Part shown: piece by piece, positions 15,776 to 26,672 of the stretch
How positions within the stretch are numbered: the stretch's first letter is position 1
How the letters are laid out: each line of letters opens with the position of its first letter
Assembly: GCA_017651425.1 (NCBI GenBank)
Contig: JAGCCZ010000009.1
Span: forward strand, 1 to 52,106
Reading direction: 5' to 3'
DNA: 52,106 nt
Origin: Bacteroidales bacterium
GTDB lineage: Bacteria; Bacteroidota; Bacteroidia; Bacteroidales; WCHB1-69
The notes under the pieces: generated by a model
What the model was told of the DNA's origin: nothing
Seen by the model: only the letters and a program-made list of their open reading frames with translations
The model's database searches: none
Position numbers and translations under genes: made by a program

Positions 15776-18700
15776 TTATTTCACGATAATTTCGTCGATG
15801 AACAGCCATGCCTGTTCGCCCGCACTGATGTGCCAGTCGGGCATTTTGCCGTAGTTCTCCACCTCAATCTTAACATAGCGGCCGGTGCCGTTGCCTTTAA
15901 CCACAAAGTCATGGAGCTTTGCGTTGTCCGACTTGACCGAACCGATGCCGTCAATGGAGCCGAAAGGACGGTAGTTGATACCGTCGTCGGAGATGGAGAC
16001 CGTGACTTTTCTGGGGAAGAAGATCCATGCGCGCACCTCCTCCAGTGTGCCGACCGTCACTTCCGTGACAGGTTTTGACTGCTTGAGGTCCACGACCAAC
16101 TTGGCGTCTTCCGTGAAGCCTTGCCATCCGCCAATACGGTAGTTGACCTTGCCGCGAAGTTCGTCAATGAGGCCGTCTTCGCCACCGAAGAAGTACTGGT
16201 CTTGCGGGCGCGTGATGTAGGTGACGGTTTTGTCCTTGGCATATTGCGTATAGGTGGCCTCGGCCACGCGGCTTGCCCCTGTGTTCGGGTTGTAGGCTAC
16301 CGCCTTGACGGTTGTGGTCTTGTCAATGGTGATGGGTCCTGTGTAGCGCGTGCCGTGCGTGGGTGCAGGGTCGCTGCCGTCCAAGGTGTAGTAGATCTCC
16401 GTTTCGCGCAACTCTTTCTCGTCAAACACGGGCCTGTAGCCTTCTGGCTTGTAAAGCTTGATCTCGAAGGTCATCTTGCCACTGAAACGTTTCTTGTCCG
16501 TGGAGAAATAGGGCGTCTGGGGTGCCTCTATGAGCGATGCGTAGCAACCATCCTTGGCAGGGAACTGCATTGTCGGCTGGTTGCTCATCGTGAAGACTAA
16601 CTCGCCGCCGTTTTTGATGTCGTCAAACGTGATCTCCATGGGGATGCTGTTGACCCTGCGTCCGTTGATGGTGACCATCGCCACGTTGTCGCCTTTGCCC
16701 TCTTTCCGGATCACGAGCTGTTTGCCGTTCTCCAACTGAACGGTGGCTTTGTCGAACATCGGGTAACCGAGGGCGTATTGGTTGTTGCCGGGACAGACGG
16801 GGTAGAAGCCGAGCGCGCTGAATACGTACCAGGCGGACATCTGCCCACAGTCCTCGTTGCCACACAGCCCGTCGGGCTTGGAGGTGTAAAGCTCGGTCAT
16901 GATTTTGCGGACCATATTGACGGTCTTGTCGTAGCGGCCCACATAATTGTAAAGGTAAGCGGCGTGGTGGCTTGGCTCGTTGCCGTGGGCATACTGACCG
17001 ATGACACCGGTGATGTCGGACTGCTCACGGCCCGTCATCACGGAACTGGAGGTGAATAGACGGTCGAGGAAGCTCTCTGTCCGCTCCATGCCGCCCATCA
17101 TTTTGATGTAGCCGGGCAGGTCTTGGGGCGCGTAAGTGGAATATTGCCATGAGTTGGCTTCTGTGTAGAAGTTGTTGACCTCGGTGGGATTGAACGGCTC
17201 GACGAAGCCGCCATTCACTTTGCCGTGCATGAACCCATTGGGGTCTAAAATGTTGCGGTAGAACAGAGCGCGTTCGGCAAACTCCTTTTGGGTCTTGTCA
17301 TCGCCAATGCAACGGGCGAATTCGGAGATGCACCAGTCGTCATAGGCGTATTCGAGTGTCTTGGAGACGGACTCGTTGTCGGCATCCCCGGGCAAGTAAC
17401 CGTAGCGGGCATACTCGGTGCGCCCCAACTTGTCCAATTTGGCACTGTGAACCATGGCCTTGAGCATCTCTTGCGGGTTGTAGGGGTGAATGCCCTTGAC
17501 GTAAGCGTCGAGAATGACGGGCACCGAGTGGTAGCCGATCATGCACCACGTCTCGAAAGCGGACAGCTCCCAGACGGGCAGCATGCCGCCCTGGCGATAG
17601 TGCTGCATGAAGGTGTAGAGGAAGTCCTCTGTGCGTTTCCTGTCAATGATGTTCAAGAGCGGATGCAGGGAGCGATAGGTGTCCCACAACGAGAAGACAG
17701 TGTACATTTGATGCTTGCCGTCGCCTTCGTGTATTTCCCCGTCCTGTCCGCGATAGCGCCCGTCAAGGTCGGAATAGAGATACGGGGAGGTGAAACAATG
17801 ATACAGAGCGGTGTAGAATGTCTTGAGATACTCTTTGTTGGCGGATTCCACTTTTATTTTGCCCAGCTCCTTGTCCCAGGCGGCCACGGCTTCTGCCATA
17901 ACCTGCTCGATAGTCTTCCCTTGAAGTTCTTTTTGGTTGTTCATGGCGCCGGCAATATCCACAGCAGAAATCGCGACATTCAGCGTCACAGTCTTCACTT
18001 TTTCTGAGAAATAGACAATGGCCTTGCAGTTCTCGCCGCGCACGTCGGTTTCTTTCACGAGTTTGTCATCCTTGTAAAACTCGATTTTCTGAATTGGAGA
18101 AGAGGGAATGATGGAAAAGGCGCAGTACTGGTCGGGATTCCAGGCCTCGGAGCGGCGGAATCCCACAATCTCGTTGCCATTGATGGTGATGCCGGATGCC
18201 AGCACCTTGTCGCGGTGTGTCAGGTCGATGACGAAGCCCTTGGCTCCTTTCTTGGGGAACGTGTAGCGGTGCATGGCCACACGCTTTCCGGCGGTTAGTT
18301 CCACATAGATGCCGTTGTCCAGCATGACGTGGTAATAGCCGGCGTTGGCGTGCTCGTTCTTGTGGCTGAAGGTGCTGGAATACTCGCTGTTGTGGATGGA
18401 CGGTGTGCCTGTGAAGGGCATGATGAGCACATCGCCGTAGTCGCTGCATCCCGTGCCGCTCAGGTGTGTGTGCGAGAAGCCGTAGATGCGGTTGTCGGTG
18501 TAATGGTAGCCGGAGCAGCCGTCCCAGCCTTCGAGACGGGTGTCGGGGCTCACTTGCACGGCACCGAAGGGCACGATGGCGCCGGGGAAGGTGTGCCCGT
18601 GCTCGGCGGTGCCCACAAGCGGGTTGACGTATTGGGACTGCGGTTTGCAAACGAGTGTGCAGAGGGCGAGTAACAGGGTGAAAGTAATGTTTTTCCTCAT
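15776..18700 (-). CDS. GH92 exo-alpha-mannosidase with C-terminal accessory domains
   Basis: A 974-residue glycosidase with a signal peptide (MRKNITFTLLLALCTLVCKPQ), probably periplasmic. Family GH92 enzymes are Ca2+-dependent, inverting exo-alpha-mannosidases that trim N-glycans or mannans. GH92 landmarks: VNPLVGTAEHGHTFPGAIVP and FSHTHLSGTGCSDYGD at the N-terminus, SLWDTYRSLHPLL and GGMLPVWELSAFETWCMIGYH in the middle, and GNEDCGQMSAWYVFSALGFY, holding the acid glutamate. After ~residue 770 come a beta-hexosaminidase-type C-terminal domain (YYTLDGSDPAPTHGTRYTGP) and a discoidin-like domain ending FIDEIIVK. The frame is open far upstream, but the signal peptide fixes the start at 18700, 17 bp after the MFS stop. 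Operon: MFS then GH92. Confidence 0.9.
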   Translation of the reverse strand: MRKNITFTLLLALCTLVCKPQSQYVNPLVGTAEHGHTFPGAIVPFGAVQVSPDTRLEGWDGCSGYHYTDNRIYGFSHTHLSGTGCSDYGDVLIMPFTGTPSIHNSEYSSTFSHKNEHANAGYYHVMLDNGIYVELTAGKRVAMHRYTFPKKGAKGFVIDLTHRDKVLASGITINGNEIVGFRRSEAWNPDQYCAFSIIPSSPIQKIEFYKDDKLVKETDVRGENCKAIVYFSEKVKTVTLNVAISAVDIAGAMNNQKELQGKTIEQVMAEAVAAWDKELGKIKVESANKEYLKTFYTALYHCFTSPYLYSDLDGRYRGQDGEIHEGDGKHQMYTVFSLWDTYRSLHPLLNIIDRKRTEDFLYTFMQHYRQGGMLPVWELSAFETWCMIGYHSVPVILDAYVKGIHPYNPQEMLKAMVHSAKLDKLGRTEYARYGYLPGDADNESVSKTLEYAYDDWCISEFARCIGDDKTQKEFAERALFYRNILDPNGFMHGKVNGGFVEPFNPTEVNNFYTEANSWQYSTYAPQDLPGYIKMMGGMERTESFLDRLFTSSSVMTGREQSDITGVIGQYAHGNEPSHHAAYLYNYVGRYDKTVNMVRKIMTELYTSKPDGLCGNEDCGQMSAWYVFSALGFYPVCPGNNQYALGYPMFDKATVQLENGKQLVIRKEGKGDNVAMVTINGRRVNSIPMEITFDDIKNGGELVFTMSNQPTMQFPAKDGCYASLIEAPQTPYFSTDKKRFSGKMTFEIKLYKPEGYRPVFDEKELRETEIYYTLDGSDPAPTHGTRYTGPITIDKTTTVKAVAYNPNTGASRVAEATYTQYAKDKTVTYITRPQDQYFFGGEDGLIDELRGKVNYRIGGWQGFTEDAKLVVDLKQSKPVTEVTVGTLEEVRAWIFFPRKVTVSISDDGINYRPFGSIDGIGSVKSDNAKLHDFVVKGNGTGRYVKIEVENYGKMPDWHISAGEQAWLFIDEIIVK

Positions 18701-18717
18701 GACGGTGGATTTATGGG

Positions 18718-19911
18718 TTATGCGGCTTTGGGTTGGCTCTTCAAGGAGACGAACAGCAGATAGCAGAGGCATGCCAGCGTTACGAAGAACGCATATTTCG
18801 GTGCCATGTTGGCGGCGGCACCTGTGAGCAGCGGCACGATGGCGGCACCCACAATGGCCGTGGTCATCAACCCGGCAATCTCGTTGGTCTTCTCCGGAAT
18901 CCTGTCCACACAGATGGAAAAGATGAGCGGGAAGATGTTGGCGAAGCCGATGCCGATAAGTATGAAACTCAACCAGGTGGTGAAAGTGTTGTAGGGCATG
19001 AAGAGCATCACGTTGCCCAGGATGGAGATCAGGACGGTGATCACCAAAAAAGCGGGTGCCTTGATGTGGCGCAGGCATACACCGCCGAGGAAACGTCCCA
19101 CGAAGAGGGCGATGATCAGCACGATGTTGCCCAAGGCCGGGGTGATGCCCGGGTTGTTCTCGATCAGGATGGAGGGGATGCGGTTGAACATGGAGGCCTC
19201 GGCACCGCAGTAGAAGAATATGCCGAGGAACATCATCAGGATGAAGGGGTTGCCCAATGCGCGCAGGCAATTTGCGAAGGTTGTGGGCTTCTCGCCGCCC
19301 TCCTCGGCTTGGTTGGGCACAAAGGCGAGCACCAAGAGTAGCGTGAGCAGCAGCACGCCGGCGAAGATGGGGAAGAGGATGCGGAATCCCATGTTGACAG
19401 GCTCGGTCGCGCCCTCGGGTGTGAACGAGAACCAACCGTATTTCATCAGGCTCGTGCCGACAAGCACCAGAATCAGCGAAGTGGACAGCGTGCCGATGGC
19501 CTTCAGCGATTGGGCGAATGAGAGCATACTGGAGTACTTGCCGTCGGGGGAGACGTCGCGGATGAGCGGGTTGCCGGAGACCTGCAGGATGGTGGCACCC
19601 GCGCCCATCAGCAACACGGCCAGCAGGATGATGGGGAAGTTGAACGCGATGATCGGCAGAATGGCACCCAAAAGGAACAGGATGAGTCCGATGACCAACA
19701 TTTTCTTCTTGCCGATTTTGGATTGCTGCACGCCCATGGGTACGGAGAGAACCCCGAACATGATCATGCCGGAAAAGGAGACGAACGATGCCATGAACGG
19801 CGTGATGTCAAAGGCCTTTTCCACGACGGAGACCAGCTGGCCGGCGGCATCGCCGAAGCCCATGGCCAGGAATACGAAGAAAACGGCTACAAGAGAGAGT
19901 TTTTTTTCCAT
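18718..19911 (-). CDS. Sugar MFS transporter (FucP/GluP-like)
   Basis: A 397-residue inner-membrane symporter with about twelve hydrophobic helices, beginning LVAVFFVFLAMGFGDAAGQL. The QVSGNPLIRDV motif near residue 110 and the FRILFPIFAGVLLLTLLLV middle loop resemble the fucose/glucose/galactose:H+ symporter group. First gene of a two-gene operon with the GH92 mannosidase 17 bp downstream, so mannose or a small manno-oligosaccharide is the likely substrate (inference). No SusC/SusD pair or sugar kinase lies next to it. Confidence 0.85.
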   Translation of the reverse strand: MEKKLSLVAVFFVFLAMGFGDAAGQLVSVVEKAFDITPFMASFVSFSGMIMFGVLSVPMGVQQSKIGKKKMLVIGLILFLLGAILPIIAFNFPIILLAVLLMGAGATILQVSGNPLIRDVSPDGKYSSMLSFAQSLKAIGTLSTSLILVLVGTSLMKYGWFSFTPEGATEPVNMGFRILFPIFAGVLLLTLLLVLAFVPNQAEEGGEKPTTFANCLRALGNPFILMMFLGIFFYCGAEASMFNRIPSILIENNPGITPALGNIVLIIALFVGRFLGGVCLRHIKAPAFLVITVLISILGNVMLFMPYNTFTTWLSFILIGIGFANIFPLIFSICVDRIPEKTNEIAGLMTTAIVGAAIVPLLTGAAANMAPKYAFFVTLACLCYLLFVSLKSQPKAA

Positions 19912-19955
19912 AGAGTATAATTTTATTAATGAATAATCATCGTTGTAAACGAGTG

Positions 19956-19963
19956 CAAAAATA
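19956..19963 (-). promoter_or_regulatory. -7 promoter element of the MFS-GH92 operon
   Basis: Minus strand TATTTTTG, an exact TAnnTTTG match, 44 bp upstream of the MFS start. Confidence 0.6.
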
Positions 19964-20015
19964 ACAATTTTGCAAATAAAGAGCCTGTTGAAAATGACAG
20001 TAAGTTTGTTTTTTT

Positions 20016-20023
20016 TATTTTTG
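20016..20023 (+). promoter_or_regulatory. -7 promoter element of the TonB-type receptor gene
   Basis: TATTTTTG, an exact TAnnTTTG match, 28 bp before the ATG at 20052. Confidence 0.6.
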
Positions 20024-20051
20024 CAGTTTTAAAAATTTATATCGAAACTGG

Positions 20052-22529
20052 ATGAAACGTATTGCGACCATACTCATTTTGTTGACCCTTGCCTTTGCCG
20101 CTTTCGCCCAAAGGAACCACACGGTTTCGGGTGTTGTGACCGACTCCCTGAATCACGAAAATCTTTTTTATGTCAGGGTGGGTATCGTGACCCCCGACTC
20201 CGCGAGAAGCGTGATCGGCAGTGCCTTCTCTGATGATAAGGGCAAGTTTTCCGTCACGGACATTCCCGATGGGAACTATCTTTTGGTATGCTCCTTGGTG
20301 GGCTATGACGTGTTGACGACACCCATAGAGGTGGGCGGCACCGAGAAGGTCGTGAACCTCGGCAATGTTTTCATGAAGAAACGGAGCGCGGCATTGGGCG
20401 AGGTGACCATCGCCGCCGAAAAGCCCGTCTATCTTATTGATGGCGAAAAGACAATGTATAATGTGTCCGAAGATCCGACGATACAGTCGGGCACTGCCGC
20501 CGATGCCTTGCAGAATGCGCCCGGCGTAGAGGTCGATGTGGAGGGCAATGTCACGGTGCGCGGCACCTCGTCGGTCGAGATCTGGCTCAATGGCAAGCCC
20601 TCGAACATGAATGAGGACGCTCTCAAGGACTTCCTGCAGCAGATGCCTGCCTCCAATATCGAGAGAATCGAGGTGATCACCAACCCTTCGGCACGCTATA
20701 GCGCCCGTGGCAGCGGCGGTGTCATCAATGTGGTCACCACCTCCGCCATCAAGAAGAACAGCTTCCTGAGCTTCGGTGTGCGCGGCTCCACTTCGCCCGA
20801 TGTGATACCGTGGATCTCATACGTGTATGGCACTGACAAGCTTTCGCTCAGTTTCTATGTCAACTATCACTTCTCCTCTGGTAGGAATGACAATGAGGGT
20901 GGTTCGGTCCGCTTTACCGACGAGGGTGATACGGCCAGCGTCACCTTTTCCAAGAGCACTTGGAGAGGACCGCGACACGGCGAAGGCTTCTACTTTAACG
21001 GCTCATACGTTATTGACACGATGACTTCCATCTATTTCTGGGCCGGCGGATGGGGCGGACAAAGCCGGTATTCGAGCCTCGCACGCTATAATCGTTACGA
21101 GATGATCTATGCTCCGGGAAACTACTCGTACGGTGACACATCCTTTATCCATGGCCTTGACGGCGGCGGCTATGGCGGACTTTGGCTGACGCATGACTTC
21201 AACAAACAGGGACATAGAATCGAATTTTCCATTAATGGAAACACATATTGCCATGGCGGTGGCAGTGAGGAGAGAATGCTCTATGACGAGATGGTGTTCA
21301 AGAACAAGTTCATGCAAACAAAGTCTAAAAGCGGTGATTTCGGCCTGTCTGCAAGCCTTGATTATACGATACCATATCATAAGAACGGAGAGATTGCCCT
21401 CGGCGTGAGCGGTGATTACGGACGTGAGTGGTCAACAGAAGAAATGGACACCCTTCAGCGCGGCATCTCCGAATTTGTGCGCGACTATATGCGCTCGTGC
21501 CAGTCTATCGACCAAAATGCCGGCTTTGACAGTTATGTTACGATCCAGCATAAGTTCGGTAATTTTACAATCAAAGGCGGCTTGCGTTCGGAGTACCTGT
21601 TCCTGCACGGCGATGTCTTCAACAGCCATGCCGACACCGTGCTGCGCAAGCATTACTGGGGCCTTTTCCCCTCCATCCATCTCAGCTATCGTACCAAAAA
21701 AATGGACAACTTCAAGCTGAGTTACACCCGCCGTGTGAACAATCCGTCCATAAGACAACTGAGCCCTTTCGTATATTATAGTGAAGAGAGCTTTTCAACG
21801 GGGAATCCAGACTTGCTGCAGGCGTTCACCCATTCCGTGGAGGCGGGCTGGACGCGTTTCATCCGCAAGTTCGGTAATGTGGGAGTCAACGCCTATTTCC
21901 GTTACTCCAAGGACCAGTTCAACTCCTTTTCGGATGTTATCTTCAGTGACTATTATGGTCGTATCGTGAGTTATTCCATGCCCATCAATGCGGGAAGGAC
22001 GCTCAATACGGGTGCGGACCTCAACGTCACGTATCAGCTCAAGGCCTTCATGAGCCTTCGTTTCTATGCCAATTTATATTACATGAAGGAAAAGTTCGAG
22101 ATGCCGGCAGACTTGCATGTGGGCACCGACAATCGCTCGTTCGAGGTCTCCAATCTCGGTTACAGCTTCCGCCTGAATTTCTGGGCTAAATTGTGGAAGA
22201 TGCTGGAGGTCAACCTGTCGGCGAACTATGCCTCCAAGAGCAAGTCTTTGTTTACCATCACCCAACCTCGCTACTCCATCGATGCCGGCTTGCGCGCCGA
22301 TTTCCTCAAGCGCAAGATTTCCGTCCACCTCAACGTGAACGACATCTTCAACTGGAACAAGTTCGGCTCGGAGACTACCAATCCCTTCTACCAGTCCACC
22401 AGCACGGGACGCTATGCCTGGAACCGCCGCAGCATCCGTGCGGGCATCACGTTCAGATTCGGAAAGATGGAACTGGAGTCCAAAGCCTCCCAAGGCCAGC
22501 AGCAAGGCCAGGGCGTGCAGGGTATGTAA
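20052..22529 (+). CDS. TonB-dependent receptor-family outer-membrane protein
   Basis: An 825-residue outer-membrane transporter. The order is: signal peptide (MKRIATILILLTLAFAAFAQ), carboxypeptidase-regulatory-like beta domain (~23-110, VSGVVTDSLNHENLFYVRVG), plug domain (~125-235, PTIQSGTAADALQNAPGVEV, NVTVRGTSSVEIWLNGKPSN, GSGGVINVVTT) and a large barrel. This layout is the outer-membrane-barrel family related to TonB receptors, distinct from SusC. The tail after the last strand (ITFRFGKME) is short and Q-rich (SKASQGQQQGQGVQGM). No TonB box was identified with confidence. Monocistronic, with no SusD partner, divergent from the mannosidase operon. The cargo (siderophore, metal, peptide or glycan) cannot be inferred. 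Confidence 0.85.
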   Translation: MKRIATILILLTLAFAAFAQRNHTVSGVVTDSLNHENLFYVRVGIVTPDSARSVIGSAFSDDKGKFSVTDIPDGNYLLVCSLVGYDVLTTPIEVGGTEKVVNLGNVFMKKRSAALGEVTIAAEKPVYLIDGEKTMYNVSEDPTIQSGTAADALQNAPGVEVDVEGNVTVRGTSSVEIWLNGKPSNMNEDALKDFLQQMPASNIERIEVITNPSARYSARGSGGVINVVTTSAIKKNSFLSFGVRGSTSPDVIPWISYVYGTDKLSLSFYVNYHFSSGRNDNEGGSVRFTDEGDTASVTFSKSTWRGPRHGEGFYFNGSYVIDTMTSIYFWAGGWGGQSRYSSLARYNRYEMIYAPGNYSYGDTSFIHGLDGGGYGGLWLTHDFNKQGHRIEFSINGNTYCHGGGSEERMLYDEMVFKNKFMQTKSKSGDFGLSASLDYTIPYHKNGEIALGVSGDYGREWSTEEMDTLQRGISEFVRDYMRSCQSIDQNAGFDSYVTIQHKFGNFTIKGGLRSEYLFLHGDVFNSHADTVLRKHYWGLFPSIHLSYRTKKMDNFKLSYTRRVNNPSIRQLSPFVYYSEESFSTGNPDLLQAFTHSVEAGWTRFIRKFGNVGVNAYFRYSKDQFNSFSDVIFSDYYGRIVSYSMPINAGRTLNTGADLNVTYQLKAFMSLRFYANLYYMKEKFEMPADLHVGTDNRSFEVSNLGYSFRLNFWAKLWKMLEVNLSANYASKSKSLFTITQPRYSIDAGLRADFLKRKISVHLNVNDIFNWNKFGSETTNPFYQSTSTGRYAWNRRSIRAGITFRFGKMELESKASQGQQQGQGVQGM

Positions 22530-22571
22530 ATTGGATGAAAACGCTTGCAGGTTGGCTCCTGACACTCAGCC

Positions 22572-23390
22572 CTAATTCATCCCTCTTGCCTTCTTGATTT
22601 TGTCGTAGGCTTCGTTGACCTTCGCGAATTTCTCCTCGGCGGCTCTGCGCACGTCTTCGCCAAGATGCTGCACCTTGTCTGGGTGATGCTTCTTGGCGGC
22701 GGCGCGATAGGCCTTCTTCACCTCGTCATCCGTGGCGTCGGGGGAGACTTCGAGAATCCTGTAGGCATTTTCCAGCTCGTCACGCGATGTGTAGGTCCGG
22801 GAGGAGGAAGAGTATCCGCCCTCCTGATATTGTTGCTGCCCGGTGTAGCCGCCATATTGATATTGGGTGTACATGGATTTGATGGCCTCGAAGGTGGTCC
22901 GGCCAATGCCTAACATTTGCGTGATTTCCCAGATGGCGCTCACCTCTTCGGCCCGCATGTCGCCATCGGCGGTGGAAAAACCGAACAGGAAGTTTATTAT
23001 CACCAGCTTTTCATTGACAGTTGCATGGCGGTTCAGGTCTTGACATATTGGTCTGATGTCCGCGTTCTCGTCGAGAATGTCGCGGAAACGCAACATCAGG
23101 GCGGGGAGTTGCTCGGAGCCGACTTGTTTGCGGAAATACTCTTGCACGTATGTCATCTCCGAACGAAGGAGCCGGTTCTGGTCTGCCCGTGCCACGTATG
23201 CGGCGAGGTACAACTCGTGCTCGGTGAAGTCCTGGCTTCTGTAATAGTGGGAGTCTTGTCCGAGTTGCTTCCGTCCGACGATGGCATCGATGAAACTCCC
23301 GATGAACATGCCGATCATGCCGCCGCCGAAGCCGCCGAAGATGAGGCCGATAACAAAGCCGATCCAGCTGAAAGTGCCCAAACAACCCAT
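22572..23390 (-). CDS. TerB-DnaJ (DjlA-like) co-chaperone
   Basis: A 272-residue protein. Residues ~5-37 are a glycine-rich membrane segment (IGFVIGLIFGGFGGGMIGMF). Residues ~55-175 are a TerB-like helical domain (FTEHELYLAAYVARADQNRL, FGFSTADGDMRAEEVSAIWE). After a Y/Q/G/S-rich linker, residues ~207-270 are a J domain (AYRILEVSPDATDDEVKKAY) with the HPD motif at 236-238, which stimulates DnaK ATPase. This is the layout of DjlA, a membrane-anchored J protein. Third gene of a probable clpC-kdsC-djlA operon, 27 bp after kdsC. The client is unknown. Confidence 0.87.
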   Translation of the reverse strand: MGCLGTFSWIGFVIGLIFGGFGGGMIGMFIGSFIDAIVGRKQLGQDSHYYRSQDFTEHELYLAAYVARADQNRLLRSEMTYVQEYFRKQVGSEQLPALMLRFRDILDENADIRPICQDLNRHATVNEKLVIINFLFGFSTADGDMRAEEVSAIWEITQMLGIGRTTFEAIKSMYTQYQYGGYTGQQQYQEGGYSSSSRTYTSRDELENAYRILEVSPDATDDEVKKAYRAAAKKHHPDKVQHLGEDVRRAAEEKFAKVNEAYDKIKKARGMN

Positions 23391-23417
23391 ATTCTTGTCG
23401 TCTTAATGAATTTAAAT

Positions 23418-23939
23418 TTACCAGACGCAGGCGTCTTCTTCGAACCAACGTCCCTGCAGACGCAGGGTCTGCTCAATGACATCCCGTACGCAGCCGTAAC
23501 CGCCGGGCTGGAAGGAGATGTAGTCGGAAATATGCTTGATCTCAATGGCGGCATCGGCAGGACAACATTTCACACCGGCCATTTGCATCATTTGGTAGTC
23601 GGGAATGTCGTCGCCCATCACCAGGACGTTTTCCGGCTGCAGGTCGTGCTCTTTGAGATACTCGTGGAACAGGTCGATTTTGTTCCCGACATGGAGGAAG
23701 ATGTCCATGCCCGGAAAATCCCTGTATCGCAGACGCATCGATTCCGCATAGCCGCCGGAGATGATGGCCACGCGGTAGCCTTTGCGCAAGGCATACTGCA
23801 AGGCATACCCGTCTTTGGTGTTGGTGGCGCGCACCATTTCGCCATCGCGCTGCACATACACTTTCCCGTCCGACAACACACCGTCGAAATCAAAGATGAA
23901 TGCCTTGATGGCATGAAGTTTTTCCTTGTAATTACCCAT
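23418..23939 (-). CDS. kdsC: KDO-8-phosphate phosphatase (HAD superfamily)
   Basis: A 173-residue C0-type HAD phosphatase expected to dephosphorylate KDO-8-phosphate in lipid A-core synthesis (cytosol). Motif I FDFDGVLSDG has nucleophile Asp17 and Asp19; motif II is in AIISGG; a Lys and GDDIPDYQMM supply motifs III/IV. Length and the absence of a cap domain fit KdsC, which works as a tetramer. The closely related NeuA-associated or other sugar-acid phosphatases cannot be fully excluded. Lies 39 bp after clpC and 27 bp before the DnaJ-like gene. Confidence 0.87.
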   Translation of the reverse strand: MGNYKEKLHAIKAFIFDFDGVLSDGKVYVQRDGEMVRATNTKDGYALQYALRKGYRVAIISGGYAESMRLRYRDFPGMDIFLHVGNKIDLFHEYLKEHDLQPENVLVMGDDIPDYQMMQMAGVKCCPADAAIEIKHISDYISFQPGGYGCVRDVIEQTLRLQGRWFEEDACVW

Positions 23940-23945
23940 TGTTCA

Positions 23946-23966
23946 AGTTCAAAATTCTAAATTCAA
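23946..23966. repeat. Heptanucleotide-phased intergenic repeat
   Basis: Units AGTTCAA, AATTCTA and AATTCAA in the 39-bp clpC-kdsC gap follow the same seven-base phasing as other intergenic sites in the window. Confidence 0.4.
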
Positions 23967-23978
23967 AGTGCTTCGCTC

Positions 23979-26504
<2,526 letters not shown>

Positions 26505-26541
26505 TTTCTGATTATGCTAATAATAGTAATAGTTCGGGCGG

Positions 26542-26549
26542 CAAAAATA
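26542..26549 (-). promoter_or_regulatory. -7 promoter element of clpC-kdsC-djlA
   Basis: Minus strand TATTTTTG, an exact TAnnTTTG match, 37 bp upstream of the clpC start. Confidence 0.6.
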
Positions 26550-26672
26550 CAAAAAATGGGCCTCAATTTTATTGTTGACTTTCTCGAAAAAAATCGTATT
26601 TTCGTGCTTTCTTTTTGCAAAATGCAAGATTTTAGCAGACAATGAATTAGAAGAAATAAAAGATACGAAAAA

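Noticed and set aside
18701..19435. N-terminal extension of the GH92 gene to 19435
   Set aside because: It runs out of frame through the MFS gene; a signal peptide at 18700 and GH92 homology fix the start.
15776..22529. Complete polysaccharide utilisation locus
   Set aside because: The TonB-type protein at 20052 lacks SusC hallmarks and no SusD or hybrid sensor is present.
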